Positions 1-11,804 of a DNA stretch of 64,000 nt are shown piece by piece. Both the position numbers and the translations under genes were made by a program. Within the stretch, counting starts at the first letter, position 1. The number at the start of each line of letters is the position of its first letter. Below the pieces are notes generated by a model. That model was not told the origin of the DNA. It did not search any database and was given only the letters and a program-made list of their open reading frames with translations. The DNA comes from Balaenoptera acutorostrata (Eukaryota; Chordata; Mammalia; Artiodactyla; Balaenopteridae), in NCBI RefSeq assembly GCF_949987535.1, contig NC_080071.1:29968236-30032235 (forward strand), written 5' to 3'.

Positions 1-1120
1 TTTATGAGCTTTTTGCATTTATAAATTTATGTATTTTAATAATTGGGAAGTTTTTGGCTATTATTTCTTCAAATAACTTTTCCGCCTGTCTTTTTCTCCT
101 CTTTTTCTAGAATTCCAGTGACAAAAATACTAGAAGCTTTAATCTTCTCCTACAGGTCCCTGAGGCTCTGCTTATTTTTCTGAATTTTGGTCTCTTTGTT
201 CTTCAGATTAGATAATTGCACTCACTTTTCAAGCTCACTCACTCTTTCCTCTGTGGTCTGTTCTTCTGTTGAGCCATCCAGTGAATTTTTAATTTCAGAT
301 ATATTTTTTTATTTCTATAATTTTCACTTGGTTATTTTTGTATTGATAGTTTCTGTTTCTCTGCTGAGAACTTCTGTCTTTCCATTCATTTCATATCCTC
401 ATGGAGGATATTATAGTATTTATCCTCTGGGTCATCTTAGGGTTGGAATCTGATTGTATTTTCTCTTGAGAACTGGTCATATTTTTTCAGTTCTTTGTTT
501 ATGAATTGGTATTGGATTGTATCCTGGACATTGTGTATATTATGCTACGTAGATTCTGGGTCCTATTGTATTCCTCTGAACAATGTCTTTTCTAAATTTG
601 TTTTTACAGGCGGTGAACCTGGCTAGATTCAGACTGAATTTCCATGTCACCTTCTGTGGGTGGTACTTCTAATCTCAGTTCAGTTTTCAAAGCCTTTGTT
701 GTGGTGCTTTGGGTCTGTCCCATGAATGCACAGCTCCAGGTGAGGCTGGGAATTGTGCCGGTTTATGTATAGACTTGGGAGATTCCCTTCTCCATCATCT
801 TTCTCCCTATGATTCCCCTCATACTCTGGCCTTCAGGGGTCCTTTTCCAGGTCCCTCCAGCCAAAAAGACAGGGTTTCATATGAAAATTTAGCTGTTCAT
901 GCTGCTGTGCTGACTGCTCGGTTGCTGTCTGTGGAACTCTGTGATGGTGTCAGGGTGTGACAGGGGTCCAGAGTAAAAGGAAATAAAACAACCTGGGAAA
1001 TTCACCCCTTTAGGTCACTTCTCTTAAGTTTTGACTCTCCTGCACAATTCACCCTTTTTGTTCACTTTTCAGAGTCCTTAGTAGTTGCTTTTTGTGTTGT
1101 GCCCTGAGCTTTTGGTTGTA
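1..1120 (-). mobile_element. Ancient L1M 3'UTR-region fragment
   Basis: The minus strand carries the recognisable old L1M motifs, seen on the plus strand as TTGGCTATTATTTCTTCAAA, the stretch around ATTGGATTGTATCCTGGACA and the TCAGTTCTTTGTT block. The same motifs recur at 47290-48690, so the two are diverged copies of one family. Heavily mutated; boundaries are approximate and it extends off the left edge. Confidence 0.6.
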
Positions 1121-2119
1121 AAAAGTGAGAGAGAGAGACTGTAGTGTGCTTACCCCAGCAGAGAGGAACTGGAACTCCCTGCTTTTCTTTGTCTGCTTCA
1201 CAAAGGATCTTGTACCTCAAAGGGGACAATGCCTGATGATAGTAAACATGATGCCTTTACATTTTCCAAAAGAGCTTGCAAAGAGGATCCAGATTTTGCT
1301 AATAAATGACACTTCAGCATCAGGGTAACTTAAAGCAGTAATTAATTTCCTTCCTTTCACTGTTTTGTAAGTTGCAGGTTGCGTTAATACTTTGTGGAGG
1401 CAGGTAATGTTTTAGAGAAAACTAAAGTCCAAGAGGAATCGGGAGGTATTGAAACCAACAGTGCCTGAGAGGTGAGGGAAGAGGCTTCTAGTCCGCTGGT
1501 AAGTTGCCCGTCACCCTGAGGTTCGAGTCTGTGACCTGACTCCAGCTAATCGTCACTGTCATCTTCTCTTCTCAGATGGCTGTTTGAAAGAAGGCAGGGT
1601 TAACACCGTAGCAAAGGAGATCGGGAGAAAAAAAGATGAGGTCAAAAGTATTTAAAATTAAGGTGTGATTCTGTCTTCCTTTATATAGGACTTTGAGCCC
1701 ACACTTGGCTGTATTTCAGCAAGGTGATCTTTTAGTGTTTACTTTGAATTATTAATGTTAGAGTGACGATCTTGGCTTCTTTATATTTGACTTCAGAATA
1801 TGGCAAAAGCAACTACTATAATTTTATCACTTATATGAGTACATTTCCTATATTCTATTTCTTATGTAATACTTGGATTTCTTTTATCGTGAAAGTGATA
1901 AAAACTTATTGTAAATATTTCAAACAGTAATAAAGCTTACAAAGTAAAAAAGTGAAAACTGACCCCTCAGGGTTTCAGTTTCAGGAATTTTCTAGTTCCT
2001 TGTATTGGGAGGGGGATATAGTTGAAAGTATTGCCTATTAAAAAACTTTTGTCCTTCCACTTAAGGTAACTTTGTAGTCTAAGCATTGTCACCATTTTTA
2101 CACATTATTTAAAAATTCT
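1121..2119. other. Intronic sequence, nothing recognised
   Basis: Unique-looking AT-rich intronic DNA. The short open frame at 1125-1328 has no recognisable homology, and no splice-bounded exon or repeat is evident. Confidence 0.4.
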
Positions 2120-2480
2120 TCCTAAATCTAATTTTGTTTTAATTTTTTAAAATTAAGTATAGGAAACAATTGAAAGGTATAAAGTAAATGTTAAAATTTC
2201 CTCTTATCCATCTCCCTTTGGGAGCCATTAGTAATATTGTTCCTTTTTGTGTATTTCCAGAAATGTTTTATGTATAAAAATATATGTATTAGTCTATAAA
2301 GGGTCTTATACCTTATCCATTTTTGTTCTTTTTCTGAATATGTAAATATTATTAGAACATGCCTGTTTCTTCATTTGTTGAAAACTCGCAAACATAATTT
2401 TTAATGACTGCAGATTTTCTATTCTCTTGACTGTATTTAATTTCCTTATAGTACTTTTAAAATGACAGAATAGCTTGTTT
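2120..2480 (-). mobile_element. Probable degraded old L1 (L1ME-like) fragment
   Basis: T-rich sequence resembling antisense L1M 3' regions, with CCTTTTTGTGTATTTCCAGA and an ATTAGAACATGCCTG block. Very decayed; the family call is tentative. Confidence 0.35.
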
Positions 2481-2858
2481 TTAAGTCAGCCCCAGCAACC
2501 TCTCAGATCCATCTTATCTGAAACATCTGATCTCTTCTCACCATTTGAATAAGATAACCTGTGACAACACCTAGCGGCTGTGGAGTGAAGTCATTAGATA
2601 CTTGTTTATTCTTCTGGCTCCTATCTCCTTAACTCTGTAACTCCTCAGCTATCAGGATAGAGCAGCCTCAGGTTAACAATGAGAGGAATTAATTTCAGGT
2701 GAGTGCCACTAACCAACGTGCATTACAGTGTTACGTGAGCAGAGTGCTTGGTATTAAATGACTATTGTCAGAGCGCTAACTCTTTGGATTTGACAAGACA
2801 CCCAGGATAAATGCTTGAACCTCTCATAGTGCCACATGCAGAAGAGATTAAATTATTA

Positions 2859-3187
2859 TAGGGTTGGCTGTCTGTATCCATGGATTCAAATAACCGCAGA
2901 TTGAGAATAGCTGGAAAAAAAATTCCAGGAAGTTCCAAAAAGCAAACGAATTTGCTGTGTGCCCAACAACTATGTATGTGCATTTACTTTGTATTTACAA
3001 CTATTTATGTAGCATTAGCATTAGGTATTATAAGTTATCTAGAGATGTCTTAAAGTATACGGGAGGATGTGCACAGGTTATATACAAACACTCTGCCATT
3101 TTATATGAAGGACTTGAGCGTCTGCAGATTTTGGTATCTGCGGGGTCCTGGACCCAATCCCCCGCAGATGCCGAGGATCAACTCTAA
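2859..3187. mobile_element. TcMar-Tigger-type DNA transposon (non-autonomous)
   Basis: The about 330-bp element has imperfect inverted termini: the left end TTGGCTGTCTGTATCCATGG and the right end GATGCCGAGGATCAACTCTA read inward as complements. Internal motifs TAAGTTATCTAGAGATGTCT, AAGTATACGGGAGGATGTGC and CTGCAGATTTTGGTATCTGC are typical of mammalian Tigger-derived MITEs. It is an old eutherian fossil, and the open frames across it are not coding. Confidence 0.75.
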
Positions 3188-3611
3188 TGCAAAAAGGACA
3201 CAATACGTGGAAAGGATCTAGAAGAAAGTCAAGTATGTAGTTTGTTCCTAACAACCAGACCGGTGTTGAGACTGCTTAAAGTAGGGGCAAATCCTGCCTC
3301 TGGCCTTCACCTCTCCTCTCCCAGACTGCCTCATCTCTACAATGAGAATATTATCGGTTATTTTTCAGGGTTTTGTGAGGAATCAGTGAGAGCTCCGTGA
3401 ATGTTCTCCATCATCCTTTACCCTTTTATGTTGAGATGTCCTGTCACTTCTCCATTGTGGCGCTCCGGTCATTGTAATTAAATTGTTATGTATTGTTTGC
3501 TCTTTCCCAATCCCTCCTGGCTAGAAGGTAAGCCCCCAAGAGGGCAGAGACCCAGTGATCTTGTTTCCCAGTAGATTCCCACTGCGTAGCTTTGTGCCTT
3601 TTGTTGAGCTC

Positions 3612-3820
3612 AGTGGTTAGGAGCCTAGCTCTGGACTCAGACTGCCTTAGCTCCCACACTTGTTAGCTTTGACCCTGGACTGGTTGCTTAACCTCTCTGT
3701 GGCTGGATTTTCTCATCTGTGAAATGATGACAAAAATGGTGTTTCTCTCTTTGGGTTATTATGAGGGTCAAGTAAATTAATACTTAAATTAGGACATGTG
3801 TCTGACATGTCATAAATGCA
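3612..3820 (+). repeat. MIR SINE
   Basis: Contains the MIR core in sense orientation: GTTGCTTAACCTCTCTGTGG, TTTTCTCATCTGTGAAATGA, and the GGGTTATTATGAGGGTCAAG block. The tRNA-like head (CAGTGGTTAGGAGCCTAGCT) is also visible. Confidence 0.8.
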
Positions 3821-4257
3821 TATACATGTGTGTGAAACAGGGTATATAATAACCATTGCTCATTATCTGTTAAATGAAAGAATGCATGGGTCTTTACCAG
3901 CCATCTCCGATGAGCTGGGTGGAAGATGTGTTTGCAGATGCTGTGTTCCCCTGGAATGTTGTCATCCTTGGCTCGGATTCAGTCACTGCTGCGGCACACA
4001 CACTGGCACGTGGGATGACTGAGCTCTCATGAATAAAACGTCCTCATTTGGAACAAATTATGCAAGAAACATAGCCTTATACTTGCTGTAGTCTGACTCT
4101 CAGATTTCTGAATTATATTTAGTCAAAGCCAATAATAGTATTTTACTGTAGAGCAGTAAAAATTAACTCCTTTTACTCTCCCCCTCTCTCCTGAAGCTGT
4201 GGAACGTTCAGAGTGTTTCGTTTCAAGACAGAACGATAACAAATCACCTGGGTTTTT

Positions 4258-5239
4258 TTTTTTTTTCCAGCTTGTATGACTTTATTTAATTTATTTTTTT
4301 TAACATCTTTATTGGAGTATAATTGCTTTACAATGTTGTGTTAGTTTCTGCTGTATAACAAAGTGAATCAGCGAATGTATACATATATCCCCATATCCCC
4401 TCCCTCTTGCGTCTCCCTCCCACCCTCCCTATCCCACCCCTCTGGGTGAACACAAAGCACTGAGCTGATCTCCCTGTGCTATGCTGCTGCTTCCCACTAG
4501 CTATTATTTTACATTTGGTAGTGTATATATGTCCATGCCACTCTCTTACTTCATCCCAGCTTCCCCTTCCCCCTCCCCGTGTCCTCAAGTCCATTCTCTA
4601 TGTCTGCATCTTTATTCCTGTCCTGCCCCTAGGTTCTTCAGAACCATTTTTTTTTAGATTCCATATATATGTGTTAGCATATGGTATTTGTTTTTCTTTT
4701 TCTGACTTACTTCACTCTGTATGACAGACTCTAGGTCTATCCACCTCACTACAAATAACTCAGGTTCGTTTCTTTCTTTCTTTTTTTTTTAATTAATTTA
4801 TTTATTTTTGGCTGTGTTGGGTCTTCGTTTCTGTGCGAGGGCTTTTCTCTAGTTGCGGCGAGCAGGGGCTACACCTCATCGTGGTGCGTGGGCCTCTCAC
4901 TATCGCGTCCTCTCTTGTTGCAGAGCACAGGCTCCAGACACGCAGGCTCAGTAGTTGTGGCTCATGGGCCTAGTTGCTCCACAGCATGTCGGATCTTCCC
5001 AGACCAGGGCTCGAACCTGTGTCCCCTGCATTAGCAGGCAGATTCTCAACCACTGCGCTACCAGGGAAGCCCTCGTTTCTTTTTATGGCTGAGTAATGTT
5101 CCATTGTGTATATGTGCCACATCTTCTGTATCCATTCATCTGTCGATGGACGCTTACGTTGCTTCCATGTCCTGGCTATTGTAAATAGTGCTGCCATGAA
5201 CATTGTGGTACATGTCTCTTTTTGAATTATGGTTTTCTC
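4258..5239 (-). mobile_element. Young 5'-truncated L1, antisense, with nested CHR SINE
   Basis: Reads antisense from the poly(A)/3'UTR (AACATCTTTATTGGAGTATA) through the polypyrimidine tract into the end of ORF2. The direct repeat ATCACCTGGGTTTTT at 4243-4257 and 5240-5254 is the 15-bp TSD. The body is interrupted at 4776-5072 by a SINE. Coding remnants of the ORF2 C terminus (minus strand, around 4670-4765 and 5083-5235) are non-functional. Confidence 0.9.
4776..5072 (-). repeat. CHR-type tRNA-derived SINE nested in L1
   Basis: The antisense CHR SINE ends with CTACCAGGGAAGCC, the complement of the GGCTTCCCTGGTGGC head. Pol III box B appears as GGGCTCGAACC (4999-5025 area). The 10-bp TSD TCGTTTCTTT is at 4766-4775 and 5073-5082, duplicating L1 sequence, so it inserted after the L1. 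Confidence 0.92.
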
Positions 5240-5254
5240 ATCACCTGGGTTTTT

Positions 5255-6119
5255 AATGTTCAAGTGCTTATTAACTCAACAGGGGTCAGAAAGGCTAGTT
5301 AGAGTTCAAAAATGCAATCTGCTTTTCCGCTTTCAGATTTACCTGTCTCATGAAATTAAAAGAAATTTTTTTTTTGTGAACTTGAAAGTACTGCACATAA
5401 GATATTGTTATTTGTATAGTACTTAGTTAAGTTATATTTCTTACATTATTTGTTTCTAGTAACAGCCCTAAATTTTAGAGGAATCCAGCATGATCAGGAA
5501 ACATATATTGCATGTAGGAATTTTCTAGATTAGTTTGAGGTTTCCATTTAATTTCTTAAAAGAAAACTTTATTTTCAGCTTCATGGTTACTAAGTGGAGT
5601 TTGGACCCAACCTAACCATTTTCTGACAGTTTGCAACCATCATTATCAACATTGATTAATATGCTTTAAATAGTGAGGTTTTTACACTACTAGGCTTTTC
5701 CTATGCTAAGAATCTTCAAACGTACAAGTTTGTGTGTGTGTTTTGATCTTATTCCTGCTACTTGTGGTTTTCTTATCGCCTCTCAGGCTGAGAGATATTA
5801 ATTCATGCCATCAAAACACCTGCTTCTAAAGGTCTTCTATCCAATCAGCCATTTCTAACCCAGTGTAGTTAAAGAAATCGGACCTGGATGTTTCATAATC
5901 GTGTCTAAAGTGTAAGTAAACCACTGTGAATCACAGTCTGAAAGGTGCATGGGTAGCCTGAGAAGGCTTACTCTGAATTGAGGCAGTTAGAATACATTTT
6001 TAGAGAAAAGTATGGTAGATAGAGAGGATATTCTAAGTATGAAGATGGCGACTGAGTTGTGTGTTAGACAGTTTTGTCTAGTCATAGTAGAAGTCATTAA
6101 CTTGGATTGAGCAATTAAC
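5255..6119. other. Intronic sequence, nothing recognised
   Basis: AT-rich unique intronic sequence with no convincing repeat or exon. Confidence 0.4.
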
Positions 6120-6560
6120 AAATACCTTTTATGTGCCCTAAGGCAGTACACCGTGAACAAGTAAAACATGTCAGGTGCGGAAAAGTACCATAAAAATAAA
6201 TAACTAAGGAAGGACGTAAAGAAAGAAAGAATGAAGGAAAGAAGGAAAGAAAGAAAATAAGGGAAGAGACAGAAGTACAGAGGGATGGGGGTCCTGCAGG
6301 TGAGCTTTTATGTAGGTGGTCAGGGAAGAACTCTCTAATAAGGTGATCTTTGAGCAGAGACCTGAAGGCTGAGGGGAGCCAAAATCAAGTACAGTGACCC
6401 CAGGCAGTACCTGAATGACCTGATCCATGAAAAGGGTGGGGTTGGGTGGGTGAGCCACCTGGCGAGCAGGAGGTGTATGTGGCGTCAGGGCAGACCGTGT
6501 AGGGCCTTGGGGATCCTTGTGGCTTTGAAATAATCAGGATCTAAGGATGCGTGGGTAAGT
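6120..6560 (-). repeat. L2 LINE fragment with internal GAAA-type microsatellite
   Basis: Antisense L2 3' region: the plus strand shows GGTGGTCAGGGAAGAACTCT, GATCTTTGAGCAGAGACCTG and GTGTAGGGCCTTGGGGATCC, all typical of this family. It is interrupted by purine repeat (GAAA/GGAA) at 6214-6262. Confidence 0.65.
6214..6262. repeat. (GAAA/GGAA)n microsatellite
   Basis: About 49 bp of imperfect GAAAGAAAGAATGAAGGAAA-type purine repeat. Confidence 0.85.
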
Positions 6561-7463
6561 GGGGAAGACCAGTTAGGGAGGCCCTTAAGAATAACGATGG
6601 AAAACTACACCCGATCTTAATGGAAGGCTCCTGGTGCCTCAGCTCTGCCACCGGCACACTTCCCATCCCAGGCTGTACCTGAGCACTTCCCAGTGGGCTG
6701 TTCTTCTAGTAGAGTCTGCACATCTCCATTCCTTCCCTGGTGGAGGAAACCTCAAAATCAAAACATTAAAATTTTATTTACAGGGTTCTGTTTTATAAAC
6801 ATCACAATTCTGAAAATAGTCATGTGGCTAAAAGATTTGCCAGTGTTTGAAACCATTTTCTAAGGTTGCCAATAACCTGCTTGTCGAACGGAGTGGCCTC
6901 TTTCCCTTTCTAATCCCCCTCCACTTCTCAGAACTCCCCTTCTGGCTTCCATGATTCTGGAGCTTTTTATGTCATCCGAATGCCATCTTTCTTCTTTTTT
7001 TTTTTTTTCCTGTGTGTGTCCACCAAAGCCACGTCCTCCAGCCTTTCCTCTTCTTTTTTATAAGTGGTCTCTTGGTGTATTCACTGCACCTTTAGTTTAA
7101 TCCATCCTTGGGCAGGGGTCGCAACTCCCCAGCTCCGGCTCTGACATGGCAGCTCTGTGTTGCTCTATATTTTATTAAAACCAGCTCCCCGTCCCCAGTT
7201 CTCTTGTTGGTGCTTCCATTCTTCTTGTCTCAAAATAGAGCCCGTCCTAACACATTTTCTGCTCCTTTTCTTTTCCAATCTGTTTCCAAATCTTATAGAT
7301 CCTTTTTTGGGGAGCGTCTTTCAGGTTTGTACTTTCTTCTCTCACAACAGACACCTGACAGCCCCAGCCTTACTGTCTTCTTCTTGGAGCCCAGCCACAG
7401 CCTGTGTGGCTAATTCTGCTTCCAGCCTCCCTCCACTCTAGTCCTTTCGGTGTAACAGTGATA
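6561..7463. other. Intronic sequence, pyrimidine-rich from about 6890
   Basis: No repeat or exon recognised. CT-rich composition on the plus strand at 6890-7440 leaves overlapping open frames by chance (7108-7413, 7157-7441). These have no start context, domain or splice support. Confidence 0.4.
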
Positions 7464-7752
7464 ATTCATTCAACAAATCTTTACTGACTGCTTATTGAAT
7501 GCCAGGCACTGTTGTAGGCACCGGCAATATAAAATAAGCAGTAGTCCTGCCCTCAGGAGCTTACATTCTGGAGTGAGGGGCAGACTGTGAACCCAATAAG
7601 CACAGAAACTTTGTATGCTTGGTGGTGTCGGTGCTGAGAGGAGAGAAGAAAAGGCAGGAGAGAGCGATGGGGATAAGAGTGCCAGATGGGGAAGAGGTTT
7701 GCGGGTTCGAAATGAGGTGGTTGGGAAGGGTTTACAGAGAAGGTGACTTAAA
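7464..7752 (-). repeat. L2 LINE fragment, left part of a split copy
   Basis: Antisense L2 3' end: TTCATTCAACAAATCTTTAC, TGAATGCCAGGCACTGTTGT and CTCAGGAGCTTACATTCTGG. It continues in the same orientation at 8393-8690, so an L1 split it. Confidence 0.8.
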
Positions 7753-8392
7753 AACATTTTTTTATTGACATAAAGTATGTTTAACATAAAATTTTACCAT
7801 TTTAACCATTTTTGAGGGGACAATTCAGTGGAGTTAGGTATATTCACATAGTTGTGCAACTATCGCCACTATCCATCTTCAGCACTTTCCTGCCATTTCA
7901 AGCTAAAACTCCCAGTAAATGATAACTCTCCATTCACCCCCACCCCCAGCACCTGGAAGCCACCCTTCTACTCTCTTCTATATAGAATTGACTATTTTAG
8001 GAACCTCGTATAAGTGGAATCATACAATACTTGTCCTTTGACGTCTGGTTTATTTCACTAAGCATAATGTCTTCAAGGTTCATTCATGCTATAGCATGTG
8101 GCAGAATTTCAGTATTTTTTAAGGCTAAATAATACTCCACTGTGTGTGTATCACACATTTTGTTTATTCATTCATCTGTTGATGGACATTTGGCTTGTTT
8201 CCACCTTTTGGCTCCTGTGAATTATGCTGCTCTGAACATGTGTGTACAAATATCTGTTCCAGACTGTGTTTTCAGTTCTTTGTGGTATGTCCCTGGAAGT
8301 GGGATTGCTGGATCATATGGTAATTTTATTTTTAATTTCTTGAGCAACTGCCATATTATCCTCCACGATGGCTGCACCATTTTACATGCCCA
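7753..8392 (-). mobile_element. Old L1M (L1MA/L1MB-like) 3' fragment inserted in L2
   Basis: Antisense L1 3'UTR and ORF2 end: TTTTATTGACATAAAGTATG, AAGTGGAATCATACAATACT, TTTCACTAAGCATAATGTCT and GTGGGATTGCTGGATCATAT. It is more diverged than the young L1s in this window. The open frame on the minus strand at 8222-8506 is an ORF2 remnant. Confidence 0.85.
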
Positions 8393-8690
8393 AGATGGTA
8401 AGTTGAAGGAAGACCAAGGAGGTGAGGGAGTGATGTCTGGGGGAGAACATTTTGGTTCCAGGTGAGTCCACGTGCAAGGGCCCCGAAGGCGGAGCGTGGC
8501 TGCCACGTGTTAGGCTGGGTAAGGAGGCCGTTGTAACTGAAAGTGAGGGACGATGGAAGAAGCAGAAAATGAGGTCAGAGAGTGAACAGTTGTCGAAATC
8601 ATATACGGCCTTGTAGGCCAATGTAAGGACTTCAGTTTTACCTGCAGTGATAATGGAGAGCCCTCAAAAGATTATATCATATTAATCTTT
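8393..8690 (-). repeat. L2 LINE fragment, right part of the split copy
   Basis: Antisense L2: the plus strand shows AAAATGAGGTCAGAGAGTGA, TATACGGCCTTGTAGGCCAA and GGACTTCAGTTTTACCTGCA. It resumes the L2 interrupted at 7752. Confidence 0.7.
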
Positions 8691-8699
8691 CCTAAACTG

Positions 8700-9020
8700 T
8701 ACTACCATCAGGTCAAACCCCATCTTAAAAATCAGTAAGACTTCCCAAATGCTTAGCATTCAGTCCAAGTTTCTGTAATTCCACCTGTCCAACTATAGTA
8801 CTGTGGCATCCCATAAACTTGCTCCTGTGTACACTTGGACTTAACTCTTGTCTCCTACCAGTACTATTCCTTTCTGCCTCTGTACAGCTCACGTGCTTCC
8901 TTCTGTGTGGAAATCCCTCACTCTTTTCTGTGCCAGCTCCACCTCATCCACGTTTCCACTGTGAGCTTTTCCTCACTCACTTACTGGTTGCCCTTGTAGT
9001 CACTGTTGTCATTTAGCACG
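8700..9020 (+). repeat. L2 LINE fragment (sense)
   Basis: Sense L2: TCTGTAATTCCACCTGTCCA, ACTATTCCTTTCTGCCTCTG and CTTCCTTCTGTGTGGAAATC match the family's 3' region. It is tail-adjacent to an antisense L2, so it is a separate copy. Confidence 0.65.
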
Positions 9021-10000
9021 AAATTATTTTTGTTTTATGTTTTCATGTCTCCAATTAGGTAATAAGAGACTAGGTCAAGGGTCATTTATTAGAGAGCTCT
9101 AGGTCTCCTGTAGTAATAGGATAGTAATGAGCAGTCATCATTTATACAGTTAAACCCTCCTCTCTCCAAAAAACGGAAAGCTGGGGTGGCCACGTAGCGC
9201 TTGTGCAATAAGTGCTTTTGGATAGGTTGATTCTATACTTTTTGGTGAGTATATTATGGTAGTTTATATAGGTGATAAAATTAAGTAGGTGCCAATATGC
9301 CTGATTCACTAGAGTATCTAAATTAGCATTTTTAAAGCTGAGATCTACAGGACTATCTATATTTGCTGTACCTTCTTTTTTGAAAATTAGCTCACTATCA
9401 TGGAAACTGAAGCATGCCAATTAAGCACTTATCCAATTATTAGAGTTTCAGAGAAAAGCTGCGGATTAAGAATTCTTCATTTTAATTTTATGAGTTACTT
9501 AAAGAAATTAAGAACAATTAGCAAAGTTTTAAAGCATTTAAGACAAGTACATTCATTTAAAAGTCTCACATCAAACACCGTAGGAGCTGAATTCTACTCA
9601 GTTTGAGTTTTCTGCTAGCTTTCCAACCATACAGTCAGGACTAATTTTAGACCCTAGGTATATGCCAGTATTTTGTGTTACATTATACGGCCTGGAAATG
9701 ATTCAGTGGGTTGTTATCATGAGCAACCCCTTCTGTGTCAATGTAATTATATAACAAGCATCTTAACAGCCACCACCAAGAATAAAAAAATCCCCATTTT
9801 GCCACTTTAGGTTAGTGATCTTTTTTCATAAAGGAAATAGGACATCCAGATAAATTTCACTTTGTCCTTTATCTCATTCCCATCTCCCATCCTCCCATCA
9901 ACCACCGTCATAATTTAGTGCCTCTCCTTCTAGTCTGTTTCTTATAGTTTTGCATATTTGGTTATGTATTCATGAACTAGAGACTATTATTTTATTAGCA
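9021..10000. other. Intronic sequence, nothing recognised
   Basis: AT-rich, no repeat family that I can name, no exon. Confidence 0.4.
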
Positions 10001-10017
10001 TTTAAAACATTTACCTA

Positions 10018-10370
10018 GGGCTTCCCTGGTGGCACAGTAGTTAAGAATCCGCCTGCCAACGCAGGGGACATGGGTTTGAGCCCTGGTCCGGGAAGATCCC
10101 ACATGCCGCGGAGCAACTAAGCCCATGCGCCACAACTACTGAGCCTGCGCTCTAGAGCCCGTGAGCCACAACTTCTGAGCCCGCCTGCTACAACTACTGA
10201 AGCCTGCGCGCCTAGAGCCTGTGCTCCGCATCAAGAGAAGCCACCACAATGAGAAGCCTGCGCACTGCAACAAAGAGTAGCCCCTGCTTGCCCCAACTAG
10301 AGAAAGCCTACGCGCATCAACAAAGACTCAATGCAGCCAAAAATAAATAAATAAATAAATAAATAAATAA
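10018..10370 (+). repeat. CHR SINE, long form
   Basis: Sense CHR SINE from GGCTTCCCTGGTGGC to the (AAAT)n tail. Box A-like TGGCACAGTAG and box B GGTTTGAGCCC lie in the tRNA-like head. The TSD is 17 bp at 10000-10016 and 10371-10387. It contains an extra ACAACTACTGA-type internal duplication absent from the short form, a subfamily difference. The box B change (T for C) suggests it is inactive. Confidence 0.93.
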
Positions 10371-10394
10371 ATTTAAAACATTTACCTGTTATTA

Positions 10395-10570
10395 TAGTTA
10401 TCTCCAAAGAAATAGAACCAATAGGTTTTGTTCCAATCTCTTTATATATTTATATTTATTATGAGGATTTATTATAAGGAATTGGCTCACATGATTGTGG
10501 AGGCTGTGAAGTGCCAAGATCTGCAGTTGACAAGCTGGAGACCGGGAGAGGTGATCATGTAAATTCCAGT
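10395..10570. repeat. Ancient mammalian repeat, family not named
   Basis: The block AAAGAAATAGAACCAATAGG, TTATAAGGAATTGGCTCACA and GATTGTGGAGGCTGTGAAGT is a familiar dispersed eutherian repeat motif. I could not place it in a family with confidence. Confidence 0.5.
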
Positions 10571-11112
10571 CTTGAGTTTGAGTCCAAAGAAAATTTACAT
10601 AAGTGATAAAGTCATTATTGTATAACCTGCTTTTCTGAGGCATCCTTTGATATGGATCTAAGTTATTTCACTGCTATAAGGTAAGAAGAACTCTGTTCTC
10701 TGACTATAGTGTTTCATTTATCCATTTACTTGTTGATGAATGAATGTTTTTATATATCTCTTTGAATGTGTAGTAAGGCCTGTCTATAAGGAATAGGTCC
10801 CTTTGGCAGCTGGCTGTTATTTATGGAGTACCTCACATTATTTACAGAGTACCTCACGACTGAGTGGTACACATCATAGTATAAGAGGCAGGGAGCACCT
10901 GTTCCAGGCACGGAGGGATGCAGCAGGAGCACAAGGTCCAGTTGCTGCCTTTGAAAGGCTCTGAATCCAGTCAATGAGGCAGACTTGCTGGATCCCTGGA
11001 ATAGACTTTATAGGACTCCAGGGTCATTTGCTCCCACTTTTGCTGCTTCTGATGCTATTAACCAGCTGACTCTTTTGTCTTAGTTCAGACTCCTCAAAAA
11101 AGATCTGATTCG

Positions 11113-11420
11113 GGGCTTCCCTGGTGGCGCAGTGGTTGAGAATCTGCCTGCCAATGCAGGGGACACAGGTTCGAGCCCTGGTCTGGGAAGATCCCACATG
11201 CCACGGAGCAACTGGGCCCGTGAGCCACAATTACTGAGCCTGCGCGTCTGGAGCCTGTGCTCCACAACAAGAGAGGCCGCGATGGTGAGAGTCCCGCGCA
11301 CCGCGATGAAGAGTGGTCCCCACTTGCCACAACTAGAGAAAGCCCTCGCACAGAAACGAAGACTCAACACAGTCATAAATAAATAAATAAAAGAACGTGA
11401 ATTTCTAAAAAAAAAAAAAA
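11113..11420 (+). repeat. CHR SINE, short form
   Basis: Sense, well preserved: box A TGGCGCAGTGG and box B GGTTCGAGCCC are intact. The tail runs from AAATAAATAAATAAAAG to a 20-base A run. A perfect 17-bp TSD lies at 11096-11112 and 11421-11437. The open frames on both strands here are generated by the SINE and are not genes. Confidence 0.95.
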
Positions 11421-11649
11421 AAAAAAGATCTGATTCGTAGGCCAAAAAAGTAGTCACTTTCACAAGGAATAAAGCATTGTTCCATTTAAAGTCGAGTTGA
11501 GCCAATTAGAATGCTAACGTTCCCTATTGGAAAGTTTTAGTGGCTGAAAAATTAGGCTCATTTTCATTATTGACATCCTTCTCTTCAATTAAATATATGA
11601 CCTAGGTTATAATAATATATATTTTCTCCAATGGCTTAATTTTTAAATA

Positions 11650-11770
11650 ATTAATTTTGAAATGATTTCAAATTTATAGAAAAGTTGCCAAATGGAACAA
11701 AGAACTCTACCCCCAGATTTCTGCTCTGTTAATGTTTTACTGTATTTGCTGCATTGTGTGTGCACTCTGA

Positions 11771-11804
<34 letters not shown>

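Noticed and set aside
7108..7441. Overlapping open frames in CT-rich DNA
   Set aside because: Low-complexity pyrimidine composition; no homology recognised.
10026..10090. tRNA-like sequences with box A and box B
   Set aside because: They are heads of CHR SINEs derived from a tRNA; no complete cloverleaf or tRNA end supports a functional tRNA.
11080..11505. 141-codon minus-strand open frame
   Set aside because: It runs through a CHR SINE and its A tail; the same peptide pattern recurs at 13589, 25344, 25759, 39570 and 56455, all SINE copies.
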